Position numbers and translations under genes: made by a program | The notes under the pieces: model-generated | Database searches by the model: none | What the model saw: the letters and a program-made list of their open reading frames with translations, nothing else | What the model was told of the DNA's origin: nothing | In this document: one piece after another, positions 22,363-35,273 of the stretch | Layout: every line of letters starts with the position of its first letter | Numbering within the stretch: position 1 is the stretch's first letter | Assembly (NCBI GenBank): GCA_963573315.1 | Contig: OY752145.1 | Span: 1,426,001-1,490,000, forward strand | Length of the DNA: 64,000 nt | Reading direction: 5' to 3' | Origin: Entomortierella parvispora | Taxonomy: Eukaryota > Mortierellomycota > Mortierellomycetes > Mortierellales > Mortierellaceae

Positions 22363-24637
22363 TTACAGCTGACCGATAGGGATGGTAGGAACACCATCGA
22401 GGGGGCACAGGGACGTTGGCGTTCTGTTACCCCACCACTCAATCTCTACATTTCTGATACCAAAGATAAAGAAGCAGAGCAAGACGGCGAAGGCTGAACC
22501 AGAATCGAAGGCGGCCGACATCACATAGGTAAATCGCATGTGCCAAGAAGCGTATCTACGACGGACAAAGTACTGGAAGATGAAACCGAGGGCGAGCCAC
22601 ACAGGGTAGTTGAAGGGCTTGGCGGGGGGCATCATACCGGTGGCAGCCAAAAGGACAGGGATGTGGATATTCTCCACCCAAGTGTTGGGGAATCTCTTCT
22701 TGAGGTAGTAGAAGGGGATAGGTAAAAAGAAACCGAACAAGAAGAAGTAGTTGATGGGGTTGTAAATCGACGTAGGTCCAAACATCTTGTTGGGCGAGAT
22801 GACACCCCAGATGACAGAGGCCGAGTAGAAGGTGCCGGCAGAGGGACAAGAGAAGTCCTTGTTATCATCCGTGCAGATTTTATCTTGAGAAGAAAGCAAC
22901 CAGTTGGCAGTGAGCAAGTTGATGAGACCAGCAACGACTGTTCCAACGCACTGGGTCCAGAACATGGCACGAGGGGGAACCTTCATGTAGTGACCAAGCT
23001 TTAGATCACCGACAAACATCAAACCCTGACCCATGGAAATGTAACCAAGAGTCTTGAAGGTAACGTTGGCAATGGGGTGACCGGGAAGAGCGTAACCGAT
23101 GACATACTCGGTGATAATGTTCAAACCGGGCTGCTGGTTGGTAACAGCCAGAATGAGACCAACGGGAAGAGCGAAGAAAGCGGCCATGAAGATGGCCAAA
23201 AGTACGCCCCACCAAGGGAGCTTGTAGTCCCAGACCTCACAGGTGATAATGGCGACAATGGTCATCACAATGAAGATGAGGAAATACCACCAGTCAGGCA
23301 CCTCAGGGTAAGCCTGCATGAGCTTGTGGTGGATATCCTCGGAGTGATCGCGAGATTGTCTCCACTGAGCAAGCAACTTGTGGCGATGGTACAGCCACGT
23401 GTGAGTGACCATGGAGGCAAGACCAGCGAAACCGATACCGTAGCTCAAAGCAAAGAAGACGGAGAGGCGCAGAGGACCATACGCCTCATATTTGGCCTCG
23501 CTCAGCACGACATCATCCAAGATACGGGTCACATTGTACTTGTTTCCGTCTCTTGTAAACAACTTGTTGGAGTAGATAGGAAAGTGCTGGGCTTCCCAGA
23601 CGTTATTGTAGTAACAAATAGGGACCAAAATCCAAACAAGCAAGACGAAACCAGCCGCAATGTTGACCTGCGCCCACCACGGAACGATAAGTGGTGAAGT
23701 CAAGAAAGAGACTACGACGTTCCAGTCAAAGGTCAAAGCGCCAACGCCGAGACCATTGATGCCAGTAATCTGGGCGAGAACGTGGTTTTGAGGCTTGATC
23801 CAGCAAATCCAGGCAAAAGCACCAAGAGCGCCAAACAAGAAGTTGGGGATCCAGTGGTAGACGAACATGCACATGGTCACAACCAAGAAAAACTTGTAGC
23901 GGGTCCACTGACCAGGAGCAAGATTTTCATCCTTGTGGAGAGTGTTGAACAAGGCGACCTGGACCAAGTTAGCAGGCCAGACCATGGCAGCGGGGTAGAC
24001 AAGGTAACGACGGAGAACGCCGGCCATACCATAACCCAACATTTGGGTGGTGAGGATGAGAAGAAAGTTGGCTAGGAAACCAAAGTCCTGCTTGTAGAAG
24101 ATCTTCTGGATGACAATAATATCGACGGCGTAGGCGGTACCACCAGCACAATTGGCGCAAAGGGTGATCAAAACATGTTCCTTAATGTTGAATGGGCCGG
24201 GGTTAAGACGACCAGCGGGAAGTACCTTGGCCAATAACATGCCAAGAGGGTAAGCCAGCAACTGGGCGACGAGAACACCAATGGTTAAAGGGTTGGTACG
24301 GAACCAACTAAAATATGAATAGGGATCGAGCAGTCGGCGGCTGATGAGTACTTTGTGCAAAGGTGTGTAAAAGTGATGATTCAAGGGCTAATTGGCGTTG
24401 GACTTACAAGAACTGGTTCAAGAATGACAACAAGACAGTGAAAAAGATTCCCAGTACCCATACACGAAAGGTTAAGGTGGGCAGGGAGGGATCATCTTTG
24501 TTGGAGACAATAGCTGCGACTTCAGGGATGGGAGAGTTCTCATCCTCTTCAAGGACCACGGACGAGCGCTCAATGTCGTGCTTCTCGTCAACGTATTCCT
24601 TTTCAGCAAGATACTCTTGCTGCTGCTCGGCTGCCAT
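22363..24637 (-). CDS. OPT5: oligopeptide transporter (OPT family, PT clade)
   Basis: Exons 24408..24637 and 22363..24307 with a 100-nt intron (GTAAGTC...ATTTTAG) give 724 residues. It differs from OPT1-OPT4 in several conserved places: LAKVLPAGR before NPGPFNIKEHV (near residue 112), LLAQWRQSRDHSED instead of VAQWRQSREHSED, MGQGLMFVGDLKLGHYMKVPPR, and a C-terminus EWWGNRTPTSLCPLDG. These place it with OPT6, OPT7 and probably the pseudogene. A 131-base stretch (23300-23430) is identical to OPT7. The role is a proton-coupled oligopeptide importer of the plasma membrane, substrate unknown. A TATA box lies about 100 bp upstream of the ATG. Confidence 0.95.
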
Positions 24638-24733
24638 GGTAGGGGGAGGAGGGCGTAGAGGAAAGTAGAGGGAGGGGAGGGGGGAAGGGCAGGTCAAGTG
24701 GGACAAAGGGCAATAATGGACGGGTGGATGGGT

Positions 24734-24743
24734 GCCTTTTATA
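24734..24743 (-). promoter_or_regulatory. TATA box of OPT5
   Basis: The minus strand reads TATATAAAAGGC around this position, about 100 bp upstream of the OPT5 ATG. Confidence 0.7.
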
Positions 24744-25478
24744 TAAGGGCGCACTTTGTATTCTCGATTGGGCGCCAGGAAGGACAAAATAGGTCAAGTT
24801 GAGGCCATGCAGTACCCAATCCAGGAAATCTCGTCCACGCACACGAAGTTTGGCAATCTCGCCAAGAGCAAATTTGGCCGTGCCAATAGGAAAGCATCCC
24901 AGCTCCAACTCTCGATCTCAGCCCTTTGTTTCTCGGTATTGTTATCCGTCTTCCCCGGGGATTGAAAAAATGGCCAACACTAGCGAAGATACTTACTGCG
25001 TTGCCTGCACAACATCTAAATGGCGCCTATACCACGCGACCTGGAATTGCTTCCGCCCTTAGTGAGCTTGTTCGGATCAACTGTTTACCTAGATGAAAGC
25101 AGGTCACCTAGACAACATCAGCACGTCTGTTCACATCTTTAAAAGTTTGGGCCACCCGGCCTGCACGCGTCGTCGTCACCTGGAGAATAAAAAAAGCTCG
25201 TTCTTCAGACTGTTTGAAATAGCGAATGCAAGAGATATCTTGTTTCACCTTGACTATGCTGTATGGTAGCGCGCTCGATCGTCTCCTCCTCTCCTCCTTC
25301 ATACTGGTCCTAAAGTTCCGCATTTATCATAATAATTCATTGATTCATTGTTCATTGCAAAATGTTTGATGATTAACGTGGACCACGCCTGGAGGGAGGC
25401 GGGTCTATACGGTTTTAATTATGAGAAAAAAATATAAAGATACACCCATTATCTGGGAGAAATCAAGGGTCTGCGCAT
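24744..25478. other. Intergenic region between OPT5 and OPT6
   Basis: It contains the OPT5 upstream promoter and the OPT6 3' UTR. No gene, RNA or repeat is recognisable. Confidence 0.55.
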
Positions 25479-27741
25479 TTACGCAGCAGGGGCCGTGGGG
25501 AGCGTGGCAGCAGGGATGTAAGGCTTGTTATCCAAAGGACAAGAAACCGTGGTACCCCACCAGTTTGGCATGGACTTTCCACGGAAATCAATGCAGAAGA
25601 AGCCAATCAAGATCATAAAGGCGGTGCCTGAATCCAACGCCGCTGACAGAACGTAGGTAAATCGCAGATGCCAATTGGGGTGGTAACGACGGATAAAGAA
25701 CTGGAAGATCAAACCCAGCGCCAGCCAATTTGGGTACATGAAAGGTGAGGCGGGAGGCATCATACCAGTGGCAGCCAACAAGATCGGAATATGGATGTGG
25801 TCCAACCAGGTGTTGGGGAATCTCTTCTTGAGGAAGTAGAATGGAATAGGCAAGAAGAAACCAATCAAGAAGAAGTAGTTGATCGAGGTGTAGAGGGAAG
25901 TGGGTCCAAACATCTTTTTCGGCGAGATGACACCCCAGATGACTGAGGCCGAGTAAAAGGTGTTCACAAATGGGCAAGAAAACTCCGCGTTGTCCTTGCA
26001 CACACCAGGCTGGGAAGTCAACAGCCAGTTGGCCGTGACCAAGTTGATAACACCAGCAATGACTGTTCCGAGCATTTGAGACCAGAACATGGCGCGAGGA
26101 GGGATCTTCATGTAGTGGCCAAGCTTGAGATCACCGACGAATTGGAGTGCTTGCCCCATGGAGATATATCCAAAGGTCTTGAAAGTCACGTTGGCAATGG
26201 GACGGCCAGGAAAAGCGTAGCCGGCAATGTACTCTGTAATGATGTTCAAACCGGGCTGCTGGTTGGTTACAGCCTGGATGAGACCAACAGGAAGGGAGAA
26301 GAAGGCAGAAAGGAAGACGGCCAACAAAACACCCCACCAGGGAAGCTTGTAGTTCCAGACTTCACAGGTGATAATGGCGACAACAGTCATGACAAGGAAC
26401 AGGGAACCATACCACCAGTCAGGAACTTCAGGGTAGGACTTCATGAGACGGTGGTGGATATCCTCGGAGTGATCGCGAGATTGTCTCCACTGAGCAAGTA
26501 ACTGGTAGCGATGGTACAACCAGGTATGGGTGACCATAGCGGCAAGACCAGCGAAACCGATACCATAGGTCAAAGCAAAGAAGACCGAGAGACGGAGTGG
26601 TCCATAGGCCTCGTACTTGGCTTCATCCAAGACATCATTGGTCATAACTTCAGTGTTGTTATAGGTGTGGCCATTCTCGCGGAACAACGCGCTGGAGAAG
26701 ATAGGGAAGTGCTTTGCATCCCAGACATTGGTGTAATAGCAAAGAGGAGCTAGGAACCAAGCGAGGAAGACAAAGCCCACAGCAATGTTGACTTGGGCCC
26801 ACCAAGGGGTGGTCAAGGGCGACACAAGGTAGCTTGTGATGGTGTTCCAGTCGAACGAGATGACACCGATACCAAGGCCTCTAGGGCCAGTGAGCTGGGA
26901 GAGGACTGGGTTGGTGGGATTGATCCAGCAGATCCAAGCAAAGGCAGTCAAGGCAGGGAAAACATATGCAGGGAACCAGGCGTAACAAAACATGCAAAGA
27001 GTAGCCGCCAAAAAGAACTTGTAGCGAGACCATTGGCCGGGAGCGAGATCCTCATCCTTGTGAAGAGTATTGAACAAGGCGACCTGGACCAAGTTAACGG
27101 GCCATACCATGACAGCGGGGTAGACGAGGTAACGACGGAGGACTCCGGCCATACCGTAACCCAACAGCTGAGTGGTGAGGATGAGCAGGAAGTTGGCTCC
27201 AAAGCCGAAGTCTTGGTTATAAAACACTTTTTGGATTACAATGATGTCGACTGCATAGGCAGTACCAGCAGCACAGTTGGCGGTCAAAGCGATCAGGACG
27301 TGTTCTTTGACGTTGAAGGGACCGGGGTTGAGAATACCAGAAGGGAGAACGCGGGCCATGAACTTTCCAACGGGGTACGCCACCAACTGGATGACCGTGG
27401 TGCCAATGGTCAGAGGGTGGGTGCGGAACCAGCTGTCGAGTCAAAAGAATCATAACGGATTAGACGCTGAACTAAAGTCTCGCAGTGTGGTCTTGGTTAG
27501 AGAACTGAACTTACAAGAACTGGTTCATGAATGACAGAAAGGCAGTAAAGAACACAGCCAAGACCCAGAATCGGAAGGTCATAACAGGGAGAGAAGGATC
27601 ATCCCTGTTGGAAACGATAGCGGCCACTTCGACAATGGGGGAGTTCTCTTCTTCATCAAGGACGACGGAGGTGCGCTCCACATCGTGCTTCTCATCGATG
27701 TAATCTTTCTCGGCAACGAACTCTTGCGTTAGTTCGGTCAT
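25479..27741 (-). CDS. OPT6: oligopeptide transporter (OPT family, PT clade)
   Basis: Exons 27515..27741 and 25479..27432 with an 82-nt intron (GTAAGTT...CTCGACAG) give 726 residues. The start MTELTQEFVAEKDYIDEK is the most divergent of the set after OPT3. NPGPFNVKEHV near residue 111 follows PSGIL, with Ile where the other copies have Arg. MKIPPRAMFWSQ and LLAQWRQSRDHSED place it with OPT5 and OPT7. It has a unique HRYQ where the others have HRHK, and IAGYAFPGRPIANVTFKTFGY. The tail is Ala/Pro-rich. The role is that of an oligopeptide importer, substrate unknown. A TATA-like box lies about 140 bp upstream. Confidence 0.95.
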
Positions 27742-27878
27742 GGCGTAATGGAGGGAGGATGTATGAGACTAAAGGAGGAAAGGGTGGTAGGTCCAAGGAA
27801 AAGAGGGGAAACAGAGGCGGGTCAAGGGAAGAGGAAAGGGCCTGAGACGAGGGACAGTCTTGGAGGGTGGAGAGGGGT

Positions 27879-27888
27879 CCTTTATAAA
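27879..27888 (-). promoter_or_regulatory. TATA-like box of OPT6
   Basis: The minus strand reads TTTATAAAGG about 140 bp upstream of the OPT6 ATG. It is the weakest match of the seven. Confidence 0.6.
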
Positions 27889-28745
27889 GAAACGAAAAAA
27901 AAACTCTATGGATGGATGACGGGAAAGTGAGATGCTGCGGTAGTCTGGGCCGCTTTTCACAGCTTGGCATTGGAGCAGGGCCGTTAGACCATTGCCAACG
28001 GCGATGAGCAGAAGCTGCGCTGAGTCCTCAGGAGCAGACCGAAGACCTTGTTCATGACCAAACGGAGATGTAATCGAGCAGAAGAGCGAAGACTGAAGAC
28101 TGGTCAGGAAGGTGGGATGTGTCCACCAGACCCGACGACCATGCAGGGAAATATGTCCGTTTGCCATCAATTGGTCAAAATAGGCTCCGCCGCGAGCCTC
28201 CTCCGTCTCCAGGGGGAGAGGGCGACAAAAGTCCCTCGAATACGCGCCTCACAGGCATATCCAATAGGAATCCATCCACCAGTCAACACAACTCCAAGCT
28301 CCATCAAATCCAAACTTGGAGGGCAGGGCGAGAGAGCGGGGCAGGAATTCTTCCTCTCTTGGTCCTGCCAAGGTTGCTGGTGTGGCGTATCCTGGCGTTA
28401 AAATCGAGACCGCACTTGCTTTCCGGTTGGCTCTTACCAGTCATCATCAACCCTCTCTTGGCAACTCATTTGCAGCCCTCAGTCAGCGCCGGAATATTCG
28501 GATAGAGATCCGCAAGGTAGATCGGTAGACCTCTCTCCGACAAGCTGCAGAATGCCAAGACCTGAGTCCCAGTTTCGGTAAGAAACTCGCGAGCTCTTCC
28601 TCGGCTTCGTGACTCCCTTAAATATCGAGACATCTCCACCAACGTCTCTTTTTCAGAGTGCACACCTCGGCTGCGCTGTCCTACTCACAAACAACACAAA
28701 GCATACCCCCCACACACACACTTGTCTCTCTCCCTGCATTTCTCT

Positions 28746-28783
<38 letters not shown>

Positions 28784-29219
28784 ACACATACACGCATTCA
28801 TACACACACACACACACAACGTACAATTCACTCTCACATCTCACACACCTTACATCACAACGACGCACACATACGCGCCCATCCTCTCCTTGGCTCCCCC
28901 TCATCTAAGTCATCTTCTTTCTCAATTGATCCTCCCCGTCTTCACCACCCACTAGTGTAAGTTAACAAGTCGGTACACACCCTCGTCTCTTCATTTCATT
29001 TTGGTTCATGGCCTCGCAACCCCGGGGGTGAATAAAGACGCAATTCCTTCCCAGAAACACAAAAAAGAATAGAGCCTCGAATCGAAAATAAAAAGTTGAC
29101 CAGTGCTTTCAAGTTTCCTTTTATTACGTAAAAGATTGGGTGGGATATACTAAGGAAAAATGACCTCTTTCTTTCTTTTTTTTTTTGTCATCTTGCTGGC
29201 TATTGTATCAGAGGCCATT
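27889..29219. other. Intergenic region between OPT6 and OPT7
   Basis: About 1.3 kb with no gene seen. It holds the OPT6 upstream promoter, a CA microsatellite, and a minus-strand AATAAA at 29120-29125, about 95 bases past the OPT7 stop. Confidence 0.55.
28750..28819. repeat. Interrupted (CA)n microsatellite
   Basis: Two CA runs (about 28750-28781 and 28801-28819) are joined by a short imperfect stretch and flanked by further CT/CA-rich sequence. The His-Thr open frames it creates are not genes. Confidence 0.85.
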
Positions 29220-31504
29220 TTAGGCATCGTCAGGCATTGGAGCAGCAGGGATGTAAGGATTACCCTCAAGAGGGCACTCGACAGTGGAACCCCACCATTT
29301 AACCATAGTCTTGCCGCGGAAATCAAAGATGAAGAAACTGAGCAAGACCATGAAGGCGGTGCCGGAATCAAAGGCAGCCGACAAGATGTAGGTGAAGCGC
29401 AGATGCCAGTTGGGGTGGCAGCGGCGAACGTAGAACTGGAAGGCGAATCCAAGAACGACCCAATTGGGGTACATGAAGGGGGAAGCTGGGGGCATCATAC
29501 CGGTGGCAGCCAACAAGACGGGGATGTGAATGTACTCCATCCAAGTGTTGGGGAATCTCTTCTTGAGGAAGTAGAATGGAACGGGCAACAAGAATCCGAG
29601 GATGAAGAAGTAGTTGACAGAGTTGTAAATTGACGTCGGTCCAAACATCTTGTTGGGCGAGATGACACCCCAAATAACCGAAGCCGAGTAGAAAGTACCA
29701 GCCGAGGGGCATCTGAAGTCCTTGCTCTTGGCAGTGCAAATATCGGGCTCGGAGCTGAGCAACCAGTTGGCAGTGACCAGGTTGATGACTGAGGCAATGA
29801 CTGTTCCGAGCAACTGGGCCCAGAACATGGCGCGAGGAGGAACCTTCATGTAGTGTCCGAGCTTAAGATCACCGACAAACATCAAACCCTGAGCCATGGA
29901 AATGTAACCAAGAGTCTTGAAGGTAACGTTGGCAATGGGGTGACCAGGGAGGATGTAACCGATAACGTACTCAGTGATGATGTTAAGACCAGGTTGCTGG
30001 TTGGTAACAGCCTGAATGAGACCAACAGGAAGGCAGAAGAAGGCCGAGAGAGCAACGGCCAACAAGACACCCCACCAGGGGAGCTTGTAGTCCCAGACCT
30101 CACAGGTGATGATGGCGACAACGGTCATGATGACGAATAAAGCGGCGTACCACCAGTCGGGGACCTCAGGGTAAGCCTGCATGAGCTTGTGGTGGATATC
30201 CTCGGAGTGATCGCGAGATTGTCTCCACTGAGCAAGCAACTTGTGGCGATGGTACAGCCACGTGTGAGTGACCATGGAGGCAAGACCAGCGAAGCCGATA
30301 CCGTAGGTCAAAGCAAAGAGGACAGAGAGACGGAGAGGCCCATAGGCCAAGTACTTGGCTTCATCCAAGACCTTGTCGGGGGTCATAATTTCGGCGGTGG
30401 CGTAGGACTGGCCATTCTCTTGAAACAAACCGGCAGAGAAGATGGGGAAGTGCTTGGCATTCCACAAGTTGGTGTAGTAAGCAATGGGGACGAGGATCCA
30501 AGCGAGAAGGGCGAAACCAGCGGCAATGTTGACCTGGGCCCACCAAGGCGTGATCAGAGGTGAGGACAAGAAAGAAGTGATGGTGTTCCAGTCGAAGGAG
30601 ATGACACCGACACCGAGACCACCAGAGCCGGTCATCTGGGAGAGAACCAGGTTTGTGGGCTTGATCCAGCAGATCCAAGCGAAAGCGGTCAAAGCAGGGA
30701 AAAGGAAGCCGGGAATCCAAGCGTACAAGAACATGCCGAAGGTAGCGACCATGAAGAACTTGTAGCGAGACCACTGACCAGGAGCAAGGTCCTCATCCTT
30801 GTGAAGGGTGTTGAACAAGGCGACTTGGACCAAGTTGGAGGGCCAGATCATGGCAGCAGGGTAAACAAGGTAACGACGGAGAACACCGGCCATACCGTAT
30901 CCCAACATCTGGGTGGTGAAGATGAGGAGCAAGTTGGCAAGGAAACCAAAGTCCTGCTTGTAGAAGATCTTCTGGATGACAATAATATCGACGGCGTAGG
31001 CGGTACCAGCAGCACAGTTGGCAGTCAAGGCGATCAAGACGTGCTCCTTGATGTTGAAGGGACCGGGGTTGAGGCGACCAGAGGGGAGGACGCGGGCCAT
31101 GAACTTTCCAATGGGATAAGCAATCAACTGGATGACCAGCGTGCCGATAGCCATGGGATGGGTACGGAACCAGCTACAAACAAAAAAGGTAAATACACAC
31201 AATGTCAGAAAATGAACAAGACTCATCAGGAGGGTGTAGGGAAGGGGTTGGACTTGGCGACAATTCAGTATTCTTACAAGAACTGGTTGATGAAGGAGAG
31301 GAAAAGGGAGAAGAAGACAGCCATGACCCAGAAACGGAAGGTCATGACTGGGAGAGAAGGATCATCCTTGTTGGAGACGATGGCAGCAACCTCGGGAATA
31401 GGAGAGTTCTCCTCTTCTTCGAGGATGACGGACGAGCGCTCGACATCGAACTTCTCGTCAACAAACTCCTTTTCAGCAACGTATTCTTGCTTGTGCTCGG
31501 ACAT
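29220..31504 (-). CDS. OPT7: oligopeptide transporter (OPT family, PT clade)
   Basis: Exons 31278..31504 and 29220..31173 with a 104-nt intron (GTAAGAA...TTTGTAG) give 726 residues. The start is MSEHKQEYVAEKEFVDEK, and NPGPFNIKEHV is near residue 111. LLAQWRQSRDHSED and MAQGLMFVGDLKLGHYMKVPPR group it with OPT5 and OPT6. Residues around LPWWGVLLAVALSAFFCLP follow the family pattern. It is the 5'-most, outermost gene of the array and faces the 5-kb gene-free stretch. The expected role is proton-coupled uptake of tetra- or pentapeptides at the plasma membrane, substrate not predictable. A TATA box lies about 110 bp upstream of the ATG. Confidence 0.95.
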
Positions 31505-31610
31505 GGTGAAAGGGGTAGGGCTCGCAGAAGGTGTGCGATGGAATGGAGGAGAGGGAGGGGTGGAGAGGGATGGCCTTAGACAAAGCTTACAAAAACTCGG
31601 GGGATTCGAC

Positions 31611-31620
31611 TTCTTTTATA
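31611..31620 (-). promoter_or_regulatory. TATA box of OPT7
   Basis: The minus strand reads TATAAAAGAA, preceded by GG, about 107-116 bp upstream of the OPT7 ATG. Confidence 0.7.
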
Positions 31621-34334
31621 CCACGTTGTTGGCCGCCTTGTTTGGTGATGGGAACATGCGAACGCACGACAGCTGGAAAGATGGGCACAATTGGTTCTTC
31701 ATGAACAAACACAAAGTTTGGCCTCATCCTGGGATAGACAGATTCAGCAAATGCAAGACTACCGAGGAGCAACGAAAAAACACTGTTTTGTTGTTTTGTG
31801 TGTCCTAATGGCCTTTCAGTTGGACAAAATGGTACCTGGACGCGAGCTCAAGAACCCAAAAAGAGCAAATAGGCTCTGGACCACCAACACAAGAATACAT
31901 GTTCGAGCAGCCGACCGCCAACCAATGTCGACAACAGTGCATCCCAGGATCTGGACACGGCATGTGCTTCTCTCACCACACTCCCAAACAAATCAAACAT
32001 AGGTAAACAATGAGCAACGCTCGATTGCGATTGCCAAAAAGGCAAACCAAAATTTGAAGGACTCTCTCAATAAGGCCAACCATCTTTTATCTCATCACTA
32101 GAGCTACATCCGGGACAGCCACAGTACAGGACAGTGTGATCATCATTCAGGAGCGCCCGAAGGGATAGAGCACAGGACTTCTTCCAAGGATGCTAAAGCT
32201 TCGTCAGAGATCAGAAGTGTATCGATGTGATGAAGAAATCGCAAATGGTAGCAGGGATGATTGGAATAGCTACGAGTCATTATTGTCCTTCTGTCGCTTA
32301 ACTTTTTGTTTTCCTTAATCTGCCTGAGGACAAGATAAGCAGCAGAAGAACAAGGTTGCAGACCTCAAAGCTCATCCTCTTTTGGAACTGTGTTCCCTGC
32401 TGATGTACTCAGATCCAACCGCACATCCCTCAGACCGTCATTTAGCCAACTGGACCTTATCAATGGATGGATTTGTTCTCTCACTGCAGCTGGACAGCTG
32501 TCCACACCTCACTCCTTCTAGCAGCAAAATACCAGAACAGCAGAAAGACCAGACCCTCAAAGGTGAGATTCATGCGACAGCAGGACTTTTTGGAAACGAG
32601 AGAACTTGGGTACGCGCCCACTTCATATTCATAGTACATAGTTCAGAGTACAGAAAGTCGCAATAGTCTGTAGCCGTCATCTTCATTCTTCATTGACCTT
32701 GGATCTTCATAAGCAGTACTGTGACTTTTGTAGAAGAGTCTATAGAGTAACAGGCAAGACATCTGCGGCGCAGATCGAGTTTTGATGGTTTTGGTGTGGG
32801 TGTATGCTCGCTGAAGCAATTGGAGTGATGTCTGCCTTCGACCTTCGCACAACGGAGGCAATGGAGTTAAGCTGTCTAAATGTGTTAAGCTAAATCGCCA
32901 GTTTCCCAAGGACCTCCTTCCTCCCGGTAACACGCCTGTTACGAGACAGTTAACGTTACCAAGAGCGAACAAATGCGGGTCTGGACTTCTTTGCTATTCA
33001 ATTCTTGATCAATTGAATGGTCCAACGGTCCATCTATTGTCCGTCACGCAACATAAGAGTAGTCTTGGCCAATTCAATACACCCCAGTCTATTAGTCTGA
33101 ATGAATACATGTTTGCTGGGATTCCCATTTCCCCTGCACGGATACCACTCTCCCACAAGCCTCTGTCAGAATGGCGACATGTTTATCTGCAAAAAACAGC
33201 TGAAGACGCTTGTTCATCGGAGTCGCGAAAACAATTAAACCGCGGGCTTGATGTACTGTAGCCTACCAAGAGCTAGTTTCTCCTTCCGAATGACCCCTCA
33301 TGTGCTTCTAATCACCGCTGGCTACCCTGCCATTTGCTCGGTGCCTTTTTTTTTTTTCTTTTTTTTTGGGTAAGCCCCGAGGGTTGCGCCCTGCGGTGGC
33401 TTCAGATGGCGAGAGAACATCAAGGTGAAAATTCGATTGGTGAATCGATCGCTGCGTCACCTCTCGGGTTCAATTGAATGAGAGCAAAAAAAAAAAAAGA
33501 TTAGGGAAACCGGGATTGAAAAGCACAACAAACCCTCGGATGCACAGGCTCTCTCGGTCAGAGGCAGATTGGGTGGTCCAAATTTTTCTTGGGTCACACA
33601 GGAGCGAAGCCTCTCTTTGGAGATAGCGACTGAGAGCCTTGTTCATTTTTTTTTCTTTGCCCCCTCTCTCCCTTTCCGACAGTAGATTATCAAAGGGGGG
33701 TGCGGACGGACGCACAGCAGACTGTTCGGGGACCAGGAACCTGGCGCGAGGTTCTGAATCCTTTTTTGAAAGGCTAGAGGCGACCTTGAGGACTCCTGAA
33801 CAGTGGCCGCAACAGTGTCCATCCAAGGGAGAAGCCCAGGCTGGTCCATGGACGACTCGATAACCTTAGTCTTTGCGCATTTGTTTGTGTCTGTGTTGTT
33901 TTATTCTCATGCGATGGCTGTGGGACAAAAAGACGCTCTTGCATTGGGCGAAAGCAACTGTTTCCTAAAGGTGGACCTGGGAGAGCATGTGCATCCAATC
34001 GGAACCTCTCCGGGAAAAAGAGTGAGAACCGAATGTTGGATGGATGCTCTCCGAGGCGCTCTCCGCCTTGCGCCCAGAAGAGAGGCAAAAATGAGACGAA
34101 TAGGCTTTTTTGGACAACTCTCTGGGATTCAACTCTCTTTTCGATCCTCGGGTCTGCCGGTTTTTGATGTGTGTTTTTCTCACCTTTGTTTGATGGCGCG
34201 GTAGTCACGCGGGGGCCAGTGGCGGCTCTCAATAATCTCGCTCGTTGTGGCTGGCCAATGGACACAAGCAGACATTGGGGTCCACTCCAATTTCGTTGTC
34301 GTTAGACAGTGCTCATCCACCTGCACCTGTTCCT

Positions 34335-34365
34335 GTTTGTTTGTTTGTTTGTTTGTTTGTTTGTT
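34335..34365. repeat. (GTTT)7 microsatellite
   Basis: Seven perfect GTTT units plus GTT lie in the gene-free stretch. Confidence 0.85.
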
Positions 34366-35273
34366 CCTCACTCTCTGCTTCTGCCGTTTGCGTGTCTATC
34401 CTGAGTGAAAAAAAGAGAGACTCCCTAGCCCAGTTTGAACTTTCCAAGGACCTGCAAGATGCTCCTGTTCCGAGCTCAATGGAATCGGTGGAACAGTCTT
34501 TTTCATCTACCAAAATGGGGTTGGTGGGTCGTGCGACCTTGACCTTGATTTTACACCAGTCTGGACCCGGGATTGGTCTAAACTCTCCCTTCCTTCTCGT
34601 CTTGGGAACGCAACTGGCCGCTGGGGCGTGTACCTGTGCCCCTTAGTGCTCTCTTTCAAATGAGGGCGCAGACTATTAACCATTGAAAACACGCAACTGC
34701 ATCCTTTTTTCTTGGTGTGAGGGACACAGGAAATACCTCAAAATCAGTTTAGACTATGGCCGCTGCTCTTTTAGACTAGTTGCGACACACAAAACCTTGA
34801 CCTTCCTGCATTTACCAAGATCGACCACTAAGCGAGCCAGGGCCAGTGTTTCGTTGAGATGTCTCTATCAGTCGGATGTGTTCCGTTCAGCATTGTCTTT
34901 CTGGGAACAGTGCCCGCGTTGATCCGTCAGTCTAAGATAAAAAAAAAATAAAAAAAAAAGCCGCTCAATTGCTCTTCAGTGAGAACACTCTGTCTTTTGC
35001 TTGGTCCGTTTCTATGCATTCTTTGCAGAGACAGCGCAATTTCTTTTCTCCAAAGAATTATAACTATCCACGTTTAATGTTCTGCTCTTACAATCCAACT
35101 TCATGGGAAAGTTGTGAGGCGGGGCGGGCGAGGGTGGGGGATAAGGTTTCCAATCAACCTAGATTCATTTGGAGGTCGGCGTATCATCTGTGGTCTTGGG
35201 TAGTTGACGCGTTCCTCTCTTTCATAAAACCGAAGTGCAGCACTTCTACATCATCAAAGATAAAGGTTCAATG

